Positions 26,508 to 36,316 of a stretch of DNA of 64,000 nt are shown here, one piece after another (position 1 is the first letter of the stretch; the number at the start of each line of letters is the position of its first letter). The DNA comes from UBA5069 sp964560495 (GTDB lineage Bacteria; Chloroflexota; Anaerolineae; Caldilineales; Caldilineaceae). A model generated the notes under the pieces. That model did not search any database and was not told the origin of the DNA. It saw only the letters and a program-made list of their open reading frames with translations. Location: positions 6,952 through 70,951 of the forward strand of contig CAZLMM010000027.1 of NCBI GenBank assembly GCA_964560495.1, given 5' to 3'. A program made the translations under genes and the position numbers.

Positions 26508-27398
26508 ATGTTCGGACAAGGATTGCTCAAGGGGCTGGGGATTACGCTCAAGCACCTACGCGACACGATCACCGATGACCGCAAGGAAACGCCGAGCCGT
26601 TATCAGGACAGCGTCAAGCTCGACGACCAGCGCCGCATCATTCAGCAGCCTATCACCCAAGAGGGTCTGCTGACGATCCAATATCCCGAAGAAAAGCGCC
26701 TGCTGCCCGAACGATTTCGCTATATCCCCATGCTGCTCTTTGACACAGAGAAGAACGAAGACCGCTGCACTGCCTGCGGCATCTGCGCCAAAGTATGCCC
26801 ACCGCAGTGTATCTGGATAGTGCGCGACACCGACGAAAACGGCAAGCCTGTCACACGTCCCGCCGAATTCTACATCGACGCCGCAGTCTGCATGTCATGC
26901 AGTTTCTGCGCCGAGTTCTGCCCCTTCGACGCCATCAAGATGAATCATGACTACGAGTTGGCCGCCTTTGACCGTTATCCCCATCTCGTCTATGACAAGG
27001 CTGAACTGACCGTACCCCTGGAGTATTACGCTGCCCTGTGGCCCACCCAATTCGCGGCGGAACAGAAGCGTCGTAAAGAAGAGGAAGAAGCGGAACGCGC
27101 CAAAGCGGAAGCAAAAGCCAAAGCAGATGCCGAGAAAAAGGCTGCGGCCGCCAAATCCACCGATGGCGCTCAGGCAAAACGCAGCCCAGCCGATGCAGAA
27201 GCGTTGAAGAAGCAAGCGCAGGAGCGCGCTGCAGCTGCCAAGGCGCGGGCAGCCGGCGGCGACGCGCCCGTGGCTGCGGCTGACGCTGCGTCAGCCGCGG
27301 GGGCTGAGGGCGACGACGCAGCTAAAAAGGCCCGTATGGAGGAGCTCAAGCGCAAGGCTGCCGAGGCTGCCGCCAAGCGCAAACAGGGTGGCTCGTAA
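26508..27398 (+). CDS. nuoI: NADH-quinone oxidoreductase subunit I with a long Ala/Lys-rich tail
   Basis: A ferredoxin-like subunit with two 4Fe-4S clusters, read as CTACGICAKVCPPQC and CMSCSFCAEFCP. These fill the first 160 residues, the normal size. The remaining ~110 residues are a low-complexity helix of Ala, Lys, Glu and Gln with probable coiled-coil character, ending KRKQGGS. Function of the tail is unknown; NuoB has a shorter one. The gene is 113 bases after nuoCD and is followed by a strong terminator, so the cluster is only B-CD-I. Confidence 0.93.
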   Translation: MFGQGLLKGLGITLKHLRDTITDDRKETPSRYQDSVKLDDQRRIIQQPITQEGLLTIQYPEEKRLLPERFRYIPMLLFDTEKNEDRCTACGICAKVCPPQCIWIVRDTDENGKPVTRPAEFYIDAAVCMSCSFCAEFCPFDAIKMNHDYELAAFDRYPHLVYDKAELTVPLEYYAALWPTQFAAEQKRRKEEEEAERAKAEAKAKADAEKKAAAAKSTDGAQAKRSPADAEALKKQAQERAAAAKARAAGGDAPVAAADAASAAGAEGDDAAKKARMEELKRKAAEAAAKRKQGGS

Positions 27399-27430
27399 TC
27401 TCCGCAGAGACCGGATCTGCCAGTGTATCC

Positions 27431-27479
27431 GTCAAGCCAGACCCTTCATGACCAACGTGGGGTCTGGCTTGACTTTTTT
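27431..27479 (+). terminator. Strong intrinsic terminator after nuoI
   Basis: GTCAAGCCAGACCC (27431-27444) pairs perfectly over 14 bp with 27460-27473 around a 15-base loop, then TTTTTT. It ends the nuo cluster before the hydrolase gene. Confidence 0.92.
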
Positions 27480-27526
27480 GATCCAGGATGGATAGAATAG
27501 TGTTTTGACCTTTGTGGAGGAATCTC

Positions 27527-28219
27527 ATGACTCTGACACTGACCTATTACGGTCATTCGACTTTCACAATCGATGCAGACGGGACGCGCATCGTTCTCGA
27601 CCCTTTCTTTGCGCCCAACAATCCACTGACGCCAGTTGCACCAGATACAATCGCAGCTGATTTCATCTTGCAAACCCATGGTCATGGCGACCACATCGCC
27701 GACACGGCTCGTATCGCCAAACGGACTGGCGCGCTGGTCATCTGCAATTTCGAGATTGCCGGCTGGCTGCAAAACCAGGGAATCGCCAACGTCCACTCGA
27801 TGCACATCGGCGGGGCGTTCACCTTTCCCTTTGGTCGGGTCAAAATGACCATCGCCCACCACGGCAGCGGCCTGCCCGATGGCAGCTATGGCGGCAACCC
27901 TGGCGGTTTCCTGGTGCACTTCAATGATGGCCGCGACGTCTATTTTGCCGGCGACACTGCGCTGACCTATGATATGCGTTTGATCGGTGAAAACGGCGGC
28001 GTTGATCTCGCTCTGCTGCCCATCGGCGACAACTACACCATGGGGCCGGATGACGCCGTAACGGCTGCACAATTCGTTCAGGCCAAACACGTCGTGCCGG
28101 TCCATTACAACACATGGGATGTGATTGCCCAGGACCCAGATGCGTTTGCCGCCAGGCTGCGCCGCGTTGCGGAGATTGACTGCACCCCCATGCGTCCCGG
28201 CGACACGCTGACGTTCTAG
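27527..28219 (+). CDS. Metallo-beta-lactamase-fold hydrolase (UPF0173 type)
   Basis: A 230-residue cytosolic metal-dependent hydrolase of unknown substrate. The metal motif is THGHGDHIAD; further ligands are in MTIAHHGSG, FAGDTALTYDM and PVHYNTWD, a set typical of the UPF0173 family. ATG 27527 has GGAGG six bases upstream. It is separated from nuoI by a terminator, so it is probably its own unit with the following DUF1858-like gene. Confidence 0.88.
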   Translation: MTLTLTYYGHSTFTIDADGTRIVLDPFFAPNNPLTPVAPDTIAADFILQTHGHGDHIADTARIAKRTGALVICNFEIAGWLQNQGIANVHSMHIGGAFTFPFGRVKMTIAHHGSGLPDGSYGGNPGGFLVHFNDGRDVYFAGDTALTYDMRLIGENGGVDLALLPIGDNYTMGPDDAVTAAQFVQAKHVVPVHYNTWDVIAQDPDAFAARLRRVAEIDCTPMRPGDTLTF

Positions 28220-28300
28220 AATTACGTCTTGGCAATCCGTGACCGATCAGTTGTCCGACGTAAGGTTTTGGATACCCAACACTTGCTACTGGTTCAACCC

Positions 28301-28780
28301 ATGCCTACTATCCTGATCTTTCTTTCACTCGTTGTTGCCTTTGTCGCTTTAGGCTACGCCTGGAAACTACAACAGGAACTTGGTCAGGCCACGCGGCGGC
28401 TGGATCGCTATAACAGGGCGCTGTTCGATGCCAATGACGAATTGCGCCGTCTGCGCGAGGAGATGACGACCAACATGGCCCAGTTACGCGTCGAGATAAT
28501 GCAGACGACTGGCCGATCTCAGTTTACGTCAGAAATGACCGTGCGCGAAGCACAACTCCTCCATCCCCAGGCGCAGCAGGTGCTGGCTGGTCTGCATCTG
28601 GGCGGTTGTAGCAGCTGCGCAATCGAGCCAGATGACACACTTAGCAAAGTCAGCGTCGATCACGGCGTTGACCTTGTTCTGTTGCTGGCCAACCTAAACG
28701 CACTCGTGCAGCCAAACCATGTGACATCTGACAATGGGTTGCAACTGCTCAAATTGCCCAATGTGGCGCTGGAATTTTGA
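28301..28780 (+). CDS. Membrane-anchored coiled-coil protein with DUF1858-like domain
   Basis: A 159-residue protein: an N-terminal membrane helix (ILIFLSLVVAFVALGYAW), a charged coiled coil to about residue 80, then a domain matching the DUF1858 (ScdA N-terminal/hybrid-cluster-associated) pattern: TVREAQLLHPQAQQVL, GCSSCAIEPDDTLSKV and VDLVLLLANLN. Its CxxC pair could be redox-active or bind a metal. No good ribosome-binding site was seen; TTG 28229 is a longer start. The repeat copy 2 follows directly. Confidence 0.68.
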   Translation: MPTILIFLSLVVAFVALGYAWKLQQELGQATRRLDRYNRALFDANDELRRLREEMTTNMAQLRVEIMQTTGRSQFTSEMTVREAQLLHPQAQQVLAGLHLGGCSSCAIEPDDTLSKVSVDHGVDLVLLLANLNALVQPNHVTSDNGLQLLKLPNVALEF

Positions 28781-28787
28781 CCTGACT

Positions 28788-28863
28788 ATTATTCTTCGCT
28801 CTGTTTGAAACCGATAGTTCTTCAAGGGTGAGAACTATCGGTTTCAAAGCAACCGCAGTTTAA
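28788..28863. repeat. Structured hairpin repeat, copy 2
   Basis: A perfect 16-bp stem (28806-28821 with 28831-28846) with a 9-base loop. The flanks ATTATTCTTCGCTCTGTT and AAGCAACCGCAGTTTA match those of copy 1 at 14433-14508, while the stem sequence differs on both sides so that pairing is kept. It lies between two plus-strand genes. There is no T-run after the stem. Confidence 0.8.
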
Positions 28864-28926
28864 AAGACGATCTCATCTGTGCTTTTACCCCATTGGGGAC
28901 TGGATACTGACAAAGGAAACGATCTA

Positions 28927-29292
28927 GTGTCCGACGATTTTATCATTCATACCAAAGCAGAATTGCTTTTTCCGGCGCATCTCATTTCCAGCCTGCGCAA
29001 TCTGCGCGGCGAGGAATGGCGGGCGCTTGTGGATCGTGTGGCGGCCCTGCCCGAGACCCATCTCGACAGTTTGGCTTTCGTCTTCATGATGATCGAACTG
29101 GATGGTTGTCTGCGCTGCAACAGCAACAACTACAAGTTTCTGCGCGGATGCTTTCTTTGCGCCACCCAAACCGTGCAATCATACAAGGGCAGCGACAGCG
29201 ATCTGTTGGAGCTTTTCAGCAAAGCAAAACAAGATCTGAGCCAAAATCTGAAACAGGACGCGCACGCAGGCGAGTTGGTATTGGCGCGTTGA
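28927..29292 (+). CDS. Conserved-looking cysteine-rich protein of unknown function
   Basis: A 121-residue soluble protein with a cysteine cluster in its middle: CLRCNSNNYKFLRGCFLC, that is CxxC, ten residues, CxxC, a plausible metal-binding or redox site. The rest is helical and charged. GTG 28927 is preferred because AAGGAAA lies about ten bases upstream; a longer start at 28879 would lie inside the repeat flank. It overlaps closely with the next gene (one base between stop and start), suggesting a common transcript with the oxidoreductase. I do not recognise the family. Confidence 0.6.
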   Translation: MSDDFIIHTKAELLFPAHLISSLRNLRGEEWRALVDRVAALPETHLDSLAFVFMMIELDGCLRCNSNNYKFLRGCFLCATQTVQSYKGSDSDLLELFSKAKQDLSQNLKQDAHAGELVLAR

Positions 29293-29293
29293 A

Positions 29294-30619
29294 ATGACAT
29301 CTCCTCTGCGCATTGCGATTATCGGCGGCGGCGTGGCGGGGCTGGCAGCCGCCTATGACCTTTCTCGCTCCACAGAATGCTCAACCCAGGTCATCGTTTT
29401 GGAAGGCAACCAGCAATTAGGTGGATTGGCTGCTGGTTTCAAAGGCCGAAGCGAGTGGGAGTGGCCCCTTGAGCATTTCTACCATCACCTCTTCACCAAC
29501 GATGACGACATCATTGGGCTGACCAAAGAGATCGGCCTGGGACATTTGTTGGAGACGCACCGTCCTACGACGGTGATGCACATCCAGGGCAAGAACTACC
29601 CCTTCGACAGCCCTCTACGCTTATTGCTCTTTCCCAAGCTGTCGTTGCTGAACCGGCTGCGTATGGGAATGGTGTTGGCCTATCTCAAATATCACCCACG
29701 CCCTCCCTGGCGCGCCTTCGACCGGGTCGTGGCCGACGTCTGGCTGGAGAAATGGCTGGGTGCGACCGGCTACGACATGGTGTGGCGTCCCATGCTTCAG
29801 GGAAAGTTCGGCCCCCACTATCATCAAGTCAATCTGGCATGGTTCTGGGCGCGTATCTACAAACGCACCCCGCGGCTGATCTACTATCGCGGCGGCTTTC
29901 AGACGTTTGTGGACGGGCTTGCCCAACGTGTACAGGCGCAAGGGGTCTCCGTTGAGACTGGCGCCATTGTGCAAGGTGTGCGGCGCATTGAAACCGGCTA
30001 TCGCATCGATGTGGCGGGACATGCGCCCATCGAGTGCGACGTCGTCATCAGCACGGTCAGCCCGGCGTTTATGGAACGACTGGCGCCCGAGCTGCCCGAG
30101 AGCTATCTCGGGCAATTGCGTCAACTGATCAGCATTGGTGCGGTGGTGCTCACCATTGCACTCGACCGGGCGTTGATGCAGGATATCTACTGGGTCAACT
30201 TGCCCAAACGCGAGGGGTTTCCGTTTTTGGCGTTGGTGGAACACACAAATATGATCGACCGATCTCACTACGCCGGCGACCATTTGCTTTACCTAGGTGA
30301 TTATCTGCCGCCGGAGCATCCCTATTTCGCGCTGTCGGTGGATGAGTTGCTGGCCGAATTCACGCCGCATCTCGCCCGTATCAACCCGGCGTTCGAGCCA
30401 GCGTGGATCACTGGCGCCTGGCTGCATCGCGCCAGATATGCCCAACCCGTGCCGCCGGTGGGCTATGCTGAGTTGATCCCAGATGTACGCACGCCTTTGC
30501 CGGGGTTGTACTTCGCTTCCATGAGTCAGGTCTATCCCTGGGATCGGGGTACGAACTATGCAGTGGAGTTGGGGAGACGGGCGGCGGCTATGGTGTTTGC
30601 CGACGCGCAAAAGAAATAA
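29294..30619 (+). CDS. FAD-dependent oxidoreductase (amine oxidase/protoporphyrinogen oxidase-like)
   Basis: A 441-residue flavoprotein. The N-terminal dinucleotide-binding fold is IAIIGGGVAGLAAAYDL with the acidic residue at VLEGNQQLGG, and the C-terminal FAD segment is PGLYFASMSQVYPWDRGTNYAVE. The layout is that of the NAD(P)/FAD amine-oxidase family, which includes UDP-galactopyranose mutase-like and carotenoid desaturase-like enzymes; the substrate cannot be inferred. It starts one base after the stop of the Cys-rich gene, which suggests a functional pair. Confidence 0.82.
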   Translation: MTSPLRIAIIGGGVAGLAAAYDLSRSTECSTQVIVLEGNQQLGGLAAGFKGRSEWEWPLEHFYHHLFTNDDDIIGLTKEIGLGHLLETHRPTTVMHIQGKNYPFDSPLRLLLFPKLSLLNRLRMGMVLAYLKYHPRPPWRAFDRVVADVWLEKWLGATGYDMVWRPMLQGKFGPHYHQVNLAWFWARIYKRTPRLIYYRGGFQTFVDGLAQRVQAQGVSVETGAIVQGVRRIETGYRIDVAGHAPIECDVVISTVSPAFMERLAPELPESYLGQLRQLISIGAVVLTIALDRALMQDIYWVNLPKREGFPFLALVEHTNMIDRSHYAGDHLLYLGDYLPPEHPYFALSVDELLAEFTPHLARINPAFEPAWITGAWLHRARYAQPVPPVGYAELIPDVRTPLPGLYFASMSQVYPWDRGTNYAVELGRRAAAMVFADAQKK

Positions 30620-30642
30620 ATGTAAAACACGCAGATCGAGAT

Positions 30643-30670
30643 TTGCACTTTCTACAAGGCGTGCTATACT
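30643..30670 (+). promoter_or_regulatory. Strong sigma-70-type promoter upstream of a probable small RNA
   Basis: TTGCAC (30643-30648), a 16-base spacer and TATACT (30665-30670), in the intergenic region after the oxidoreductase. The predicted start near 30677 is directly before a structured, T-run-ended segment. Confidence 0.6.
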
Positions 30671-30676
30671 AATAAT

Positions 30677-30747
30677 CGCTTGCCAGGACTGTGGCTGGCC
30701 TCCCAGGCTGGCCTTCGGGGGAACAGTCCTGGCGGCATCTTTTTTTA
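30677..30747 (+). ncRNA. Probable small structured RNA ending in an intrinsic terminator
   Basis: About 70 bases. GCCAGGACTGT (30682-30692) pairs perfectly over 11 bp with ACAGTCCTGGC (30723-30733). The 30-base interior has two GGCTGGCC direct repeats, a GCCT/AGGC mini-hairpin and a CCTTCGGG loop, so a branched fold is likely. Seven T follow shortly after. No ATG frame is inside. It could be a free small RNA, or a leader/attenuator for the DUF2207 gene 210 bases further on, though that gene has its own promoter. Confidence 0.5.
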
Positions 30748-30854
30748 CCTTACCCAACACCTTCTCGAATTATCCTCATAAGCATGTCCGGTGACCATGT
30801 AGCCCCCGAGTGGCGCTGGCTTGCATTCACTCCACGTTCTATATCGCGACCCGT

Positions 30855-30884
30855 TTGAGCCTTACAGCGTATTGTTGGTACAAT
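30855..30884 (+). promoter_or_regulatory. Probable promoter of the DUF2207-SPFH cluster
   Basis: TTGAGC (30855-30860), an 18-base spacer and TACAAT (30879-30884). The ATG at 30883 lies inside the -10, so the protein starts at 30958 instead. Confidence 0.55.
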
Positions 30885-30957
30885 GACAAGCGATCACTTT
30901 CGGCACGCGGCGACCGCCGCGCCAGGCAATACAGCGCGTCTGCTAAGGAGTGAGGTC

Positions 30958-32907
<1,950 letters not shown>

Positions 32908-33031
32908 GCCGGTTTAAGAATGGTTAATGGTTAATGGCAAATAGTCAATTGTGAATGGATAATGTCGCAGGTTACGCTTGCATGGTGACAATCCTGACAG
33001 CAGCCATGTAAGTCGCAGATTGGAGCGAGGA

Positions 33032-33568
33032 ATGATCGGAAGTGGGCGGATTGTCGGACTGATCCTCATGATAGCGGCGGCAGTGTTGGCTGTTGTCGGC
33101 GGCGTCTGGCTCTATAGCGAGGAGATCACCTCCGGTGGACGAGTTCTGGGGTTGCTTTTGGGACTGCTGGTGCTGGCGCCGGTTTTTGGCATCGGCGTCT
33201 ATCTTTTCCGTCAGGGCACAATAGAAAAACGTCAGTTCGCTGAAGTGGAAAAAGAGAAGAAACTGCTCAACATGGTGCTGACCCAGGGACAGGTGAGCAT
33301 CGGCGAACTGATGAGCGAACTCCAACTCCCGCGCGATGCCGTGGAAGACATGATCCGCAGCGTTGTGGGCAAACAACTGTTTAGCGGCGCCATTGATTGG
33401 AAGCGGGGCATTCTTTACAGTGTAGAAAGTCAAAAGCTGACTGGCGAACACAAATGCCCTAACTGCGGCGGCGACCTGGAATTTGCTGGAAAAGGGTTGA
33501 TTGCGTGCCCTTATTGCGGCAGCGAAGTCTTCTTAACCAAGCGCGCCGCAGCCGCCACAGCCATATGA
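33032..33568 (+). CDS. Two-helix membrane protein with winged helix and zinc ribbon
   Basis: A 178-residue protein: two membrane helices near the N-terminus (IVGLILMIAAAVLAVVGGVW and LGLLLGLLVLAPVFGIGVYL), a charged linker, a winged-helix-like segment (QGQVSIGELMSELQLPRDAV) and a C-terminal zinc ribbon CPNCGGDLEF plus CPYCGSEVF. ATG 33032 follows GGAGCGAGGA. It lies between the DUF2207 and small helical genes and may link membrane and cytosolic parts of the same system. I do not recognise a named family. Confidence 0.68.
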   Translation: MIGSGRIVGLILMIAAAVLAVVGGVWLYSEEITSGGRVLGLLLGLLVLAPVFGIGVYLFRQGTIEKRQFAEVEKEKKLLNMVLTQGQVSIGELMSELQLPRDAVEDMIRSVVGKQLFSGAIDWKRGILYSVESQKLTGEHKCPNCGGDLEFAGKGLIACPYCGSEVFLTKRAAAATAI

Positions 33569-33662
33569 CAGTCAGGCGGATGGAAGAAGGAGCCTTCCGC
33601 CACAAAAAGCGCAAAAAATACAAAGATGTTTGGTTCAGTTGAGTCTGAAAAGGAGACTATGA

Positions 33663-34241
33663 ATGAGTGATCAATTTGTGGAAGCTGCTCAAGGGCAAAT
33701 GGGCGCAATCGAGCGCCTGCTCAAAGGGCTGCCCGGCGTCAGCGGCTATGTAGACAAGGAAATGCGCCGCGATGCGGATTACCGCGTGCGTCAGATGACC
33801 TATACGGAATTGGAAAAGCAGAAGAACGTGCTCCTCGACATTCAGAACAAGCTACTGAAAGGCGGCGGTCTGGCCTGGTTGGATGATGTGGATGTGGCGG
33901 TGGGTAAGCTGCAAATCCTGGCCGATCGTATCCGCACGGCAAGTTATGGCTATAGCGGACTCTTCTCTTCTGTGCGTATTCGTGAAGATGAGCTCAACGC
34001 CCTGCATCGCTTTGATGTGGCCCTGATGAGCGAAGTGGCGAAAGTCGAGACAGCCGTGACGCAGCTACGCAATTCTCTGGGTGACAAGAATGCAATCGGC
34101 GGACTGATTGAGCAGGTCATCGACGCTGTTGTGGCGCTCACGATGCTCTTCGACCGTCGCGAACGCGCCATCCTCTCGCCCGAATTGCTCACTGATGCCA
34201 GTTTTGTCCCGGCAGTCGAATCTGCCGAACCTTTGGCCTGA
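33663..34241 (+). CDS. Helical protein of unknown function, SPFH neighbour
   Basis: A 192-residue, largely helical, soluble protein without signal or membrane segment. Heptad-like Leu spacing is seen around LEKQKNVLLDIQNKLLKG and in EVAKVETAVTQLRNSLGDK, so it may oligomerise. GGAG and AAGG lie before the ATG. It is 42 bases from the SPFH gene and shares its strand, so it may be its partner. Function unknown; a distant resemblance to PspA-type helical proteins was considered but not supported by motifs. Confidence 0.6.
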   Translation: MSDQFVEAAQGQMGAIERLLKGLPGVSGYVDKEMRRDADYRVRQMTYTELEKQKNVLLDIQNKLLKGGGLAWLDDVDVAVGKLQILADRIRTASYGYSGLFSSVRIREDELNALHRFDVALMSEVAKVETAVTQLRNSLGDKNAIGGLIEQVIDAVVALTMLFDRRERAILSPELLTDASFVPAVESAEPLA

Positions 34242-34282
34242 TCATTTGGTGGATACCCTGTTAATTAAGGAGGATTCTTTCA

Positions 34283-35338
34283 ATGCCACGAATCATCGAC
34301 GTTGTCGAAGCGTCCAATATGGGAGCGACCGAGCTTGTGCGCCGAGAGCCATCAGGCGAGTCTGGCGACTTTCGCCTGGGCAGCCAGGTCGTCGTGCGCG
34401 AAAGTCAGCGCGCAGTCTTCTATCGAGATGGACATTCGCTGGATGTCTTTCCACCGGGACGGCACACGATCACGACCATGAATGTGCCCATCCTCACCGG
34501 TCTGCTCAAGCTGGCGACAAGCGGCAACGATGTCTTCACCGCCGAGGTCTATTTTGTCAACATGCGCGAAATGACCGATCTCAAATGGGGCACGCCCCAG
34601 CCCATTACACTGCGCGATAGCGACCTGGGTCTGGTGCGCCTGCGCGGCTTTGGTCAATACACCATGCAGATATCCGACCCAAAACTCTTCGTGGACAAGA
34701 TCGTGGGTACGCAGGGCCTGTACTCCACTGCGCAGATCGAGGACTATCTGCGCAGTTCGATCATCAGCCGCCTGACGGATGTGTTGGGTGAGAACATGAC
34801 CAGCATCCTGGACCTGCCCCAGCTCTTCGATGAGATCAGCGCCGGGATGCGCGCCAAAGTGCAGGATAGCTTTAGCGCGGTGGGCATTGCCCTCAAGCAA
34901 TTTATGATCGTCTCCATCAGCCCGACGGAAGAGACGGCCAAAGCCATCGACGAACGCGCTAGCATGGGCGCCATCGGCAACCTGGACAACTACATGAAGT
35001 TCAAAGCCGCCAAAGCCATGGGCGATGCGGCTGTCGCAGGCGGCGATTCCGCCGCCGGGGCAGGCGTCGGGCTGGGCGCGGGCGTGGGACTGGGCGCAGG
35101 CATGGCTAGCATGATCACCCAGGCCGTGACCAGCTCGCAGCAGGCCGCCGCCGCGCCAGCAGCGCCCGCTGCGGCCAGCGTTTCTTCTGTGATGACGGTG
35201 GAGGAAGCCGCAGCCTATCTTAAGGCGACGCCAGCCGATGTTCAGGCTATGATCGACAGCGGCGACTTGAAGGCAAAGAAGATCGGCAGCGCATATCGCA
35301 TCAGCAAGGATGTGATCGATGCCTATCTGGCGGGGTAG
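34283..35338 (+). CDS. SPFH-domain protein with C-terminal excisionase-type winged HTH
   Basis: A 351-residue protein. Residues about 30-230 are an SPFH/YdjI-type domain (QVVVRESQRAVFYRDGHSLD, GRHTITTMNVPILTGLL, YTMQISDPKLFVDKIVG). A Gly/Ala-rich linker follows, then residues ~302-351, a MerR/excisionase-like HTH: MTVEEAAAYLKATPADVQAM, then KKIGSAYRISKDVIDAYL. There is no membrane anchor. YdjI-type SPFH proteins more often end in a zinc ribbon or SHOCT-like module, so the HTH end is unusual. AAGGAGG precedes the ATG. Role in envelope or virion-like assemblies is only inferred. Confidence 0.85.
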   Translation: MPRIIDVVEASNMGATELVRREPSGESGDFRLGSQVVVRESQRAVFYRDGHSLDVFPPGRHTITTMNVPILTGLLKLATSGNDVFTAEVYFVNMREMTDLKWGTPQPITLRDSDLGLVRLRGFGQYTMQISDPKLFVDKIVGTQGLYSTAQIEDYLRSSIISRLTDVLGENMTSILDLPQLFDEISAGMRAKVQDSFSAVGIALKQFMIVSISPTEETAKAIDERASMGAIGNLDNYMKFKAAKAMGDAAVAGGDSAAGAGVGLGAGVGLGAGMASMITQAVTSSQQAAAAPAAPAAASVSSVMTVEEAAAYLKATPADVQAMIDSGDLKAKKIGSAYRISKDVIDAYLAG

Positions 35339-35355
35339 CGCCAGACGAGGAGGCT

Positions 35356-35409
35356 TGAACGGCGGCGAAGTCACTTGTGGTAACAGGTAGACTCTGCCGC
35401 CGCCGTTCA
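35356..35409. repeat. GC-rich hairpin repeat in a convergent spacer, copy 1
   Basis: TGAACGGCGGCG (35356-35367) pairs perfectly over 12 bp with 35398-35409. GTCAC follows the first arm two bases on. A related copy, reversed, is at 52795-52846. Both are between convergent genes; there is no T-run. Confidence 0.65.
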
Positions 35410-35455
35410 CCCCCTATGAAGTCGCCGCCTATCACCGAATTTGAACACACCCAAA

Positions 35456-36304
35456 TCAATCCACATGGATGTGAGCCAGTCGCCCGGCAGCGCGACTGCG
35501 CACTGTTGTGATCACCAACGCCGCGCCAAAGAGCGCTGACTGTGTCAGCACAATGGTCGCGCCAGAAGCGACATCAATGTAGTAGCTGAGATACATACCA
35601 ACCAGACCCGTTAGCGCGCCGATGGCGACCGAAAAAAACATCATGCGGCTAAAGCTATCGGTGAGCAGGCGCGCCGTGATGGCTGGCACCACCAGTGCAG
35701 CAGCGATCAGGGTCACGCCCAGGATTTGCATGGATGCAATGATCGCTGCTGCCAACGCCAGCGCAAAGAGAGTGTCGATCCAAGCCGTTGGTACGCCATA
35801 AACCTGGGCGACTTGCGGGTCAAAGGTGGTGAAGAGCAGCTGTTTATAGGCCAGGAAGACTGCCGCACTCACCAGCAATGTCACGCCGCCCACGACAAGA
35901 ATGTCTTCGGGCTTGACGCCCAATATGTTGCCAAAAAGCGCTGCGTCGATAGACTGGGTGAAGCGGCGATAACGACTGATGAGCGCCACACCCAGGGCAA
36001 AGCTGGCGGTGGTGATGACGCCGATGGCGGCGTCAGCGCCGATCTTTGTACGCCGCGTGGTCTGGTTGATGAGCATGGCGGACAGAAATCCCCACAACCC
36101 TGCACCCAGATAGAAATTCCAAGACATGACGAAAGAGACCACCGCCCCTCCGAAAATGGCGTGTGAGAGGCCGTGACCGATATAGCTCATCCCGCGCAGG
36201 ACGATATAGACGCCCAACAATCCGCACAGAACGCCGGCCAGCACTGCTACGATTGCGCCGTTGCGAAAAAACTCAAATTGAAATGGTTCCAGAAAATAGG
36301 CCAT
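35456..36304 (-). CDS. znuB: Metal ABC transporter permease (zinc/manganese type)
   Basis: A 282-residue inner-membrane permease of the ABC-3 family with about eight hydrophobic segments. Markers: VLAGVLCGLLGVYIVLRGMS at the N-terminus, ALFGNILGV, and the QILGVTLIAAALVVPAITAR segment that contacts the ATPase. It follows the ATPase gene by 12 bases in one transcript with znuA. Given the His-type ligand set of the binding protein, zinc is the likely cargo. Confidence 0.92.
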   Translation of the reverse strand: MAYFLEPFQFEFFRNGAIVAVLAGVLCGLLGVYIVLRGMSYIGHGLSHAIFGGAVVSFVMSWNFYLGAGLWGFLSAMLINQTTRRTKIGADAAIGVITTASFALGVALISRYRRFTQSIDAALFGNILGVKPEDILVVGGVTLLVSAAVFLAYKQLLFTTFDPQVAQVYGVPTAWIDTLFALALAAAIIASMQILGVTLIAAALVVPAITARLLTDSFSRMMFFSVAIGALTGLVGMYLSYYIDVASGATIVLTQSALFGAALVITTVRSRAAGRLAHIHVD

Positions 36305-36316
36305 GTGGCGAACTCC

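Noticed and set aside
28291..28300. GGTTCAACCC as a tRNA T-arm remnant
   Set aside because: No acceptor, D or anticodon arm can be drawn around it.
14451..28846. The two similar hairpins as CRISPR repeats
   Set aside because: Only two copies 14 kb apart, no spacers, no cas genes, and stem sequences differ between copies.
34352..35410. 352-codon minus-strand frame across the SPFH gene
   Set aside because: His/Ala/Gly-rich shadow of the SPFH-HTH frame with no recognisable domain.
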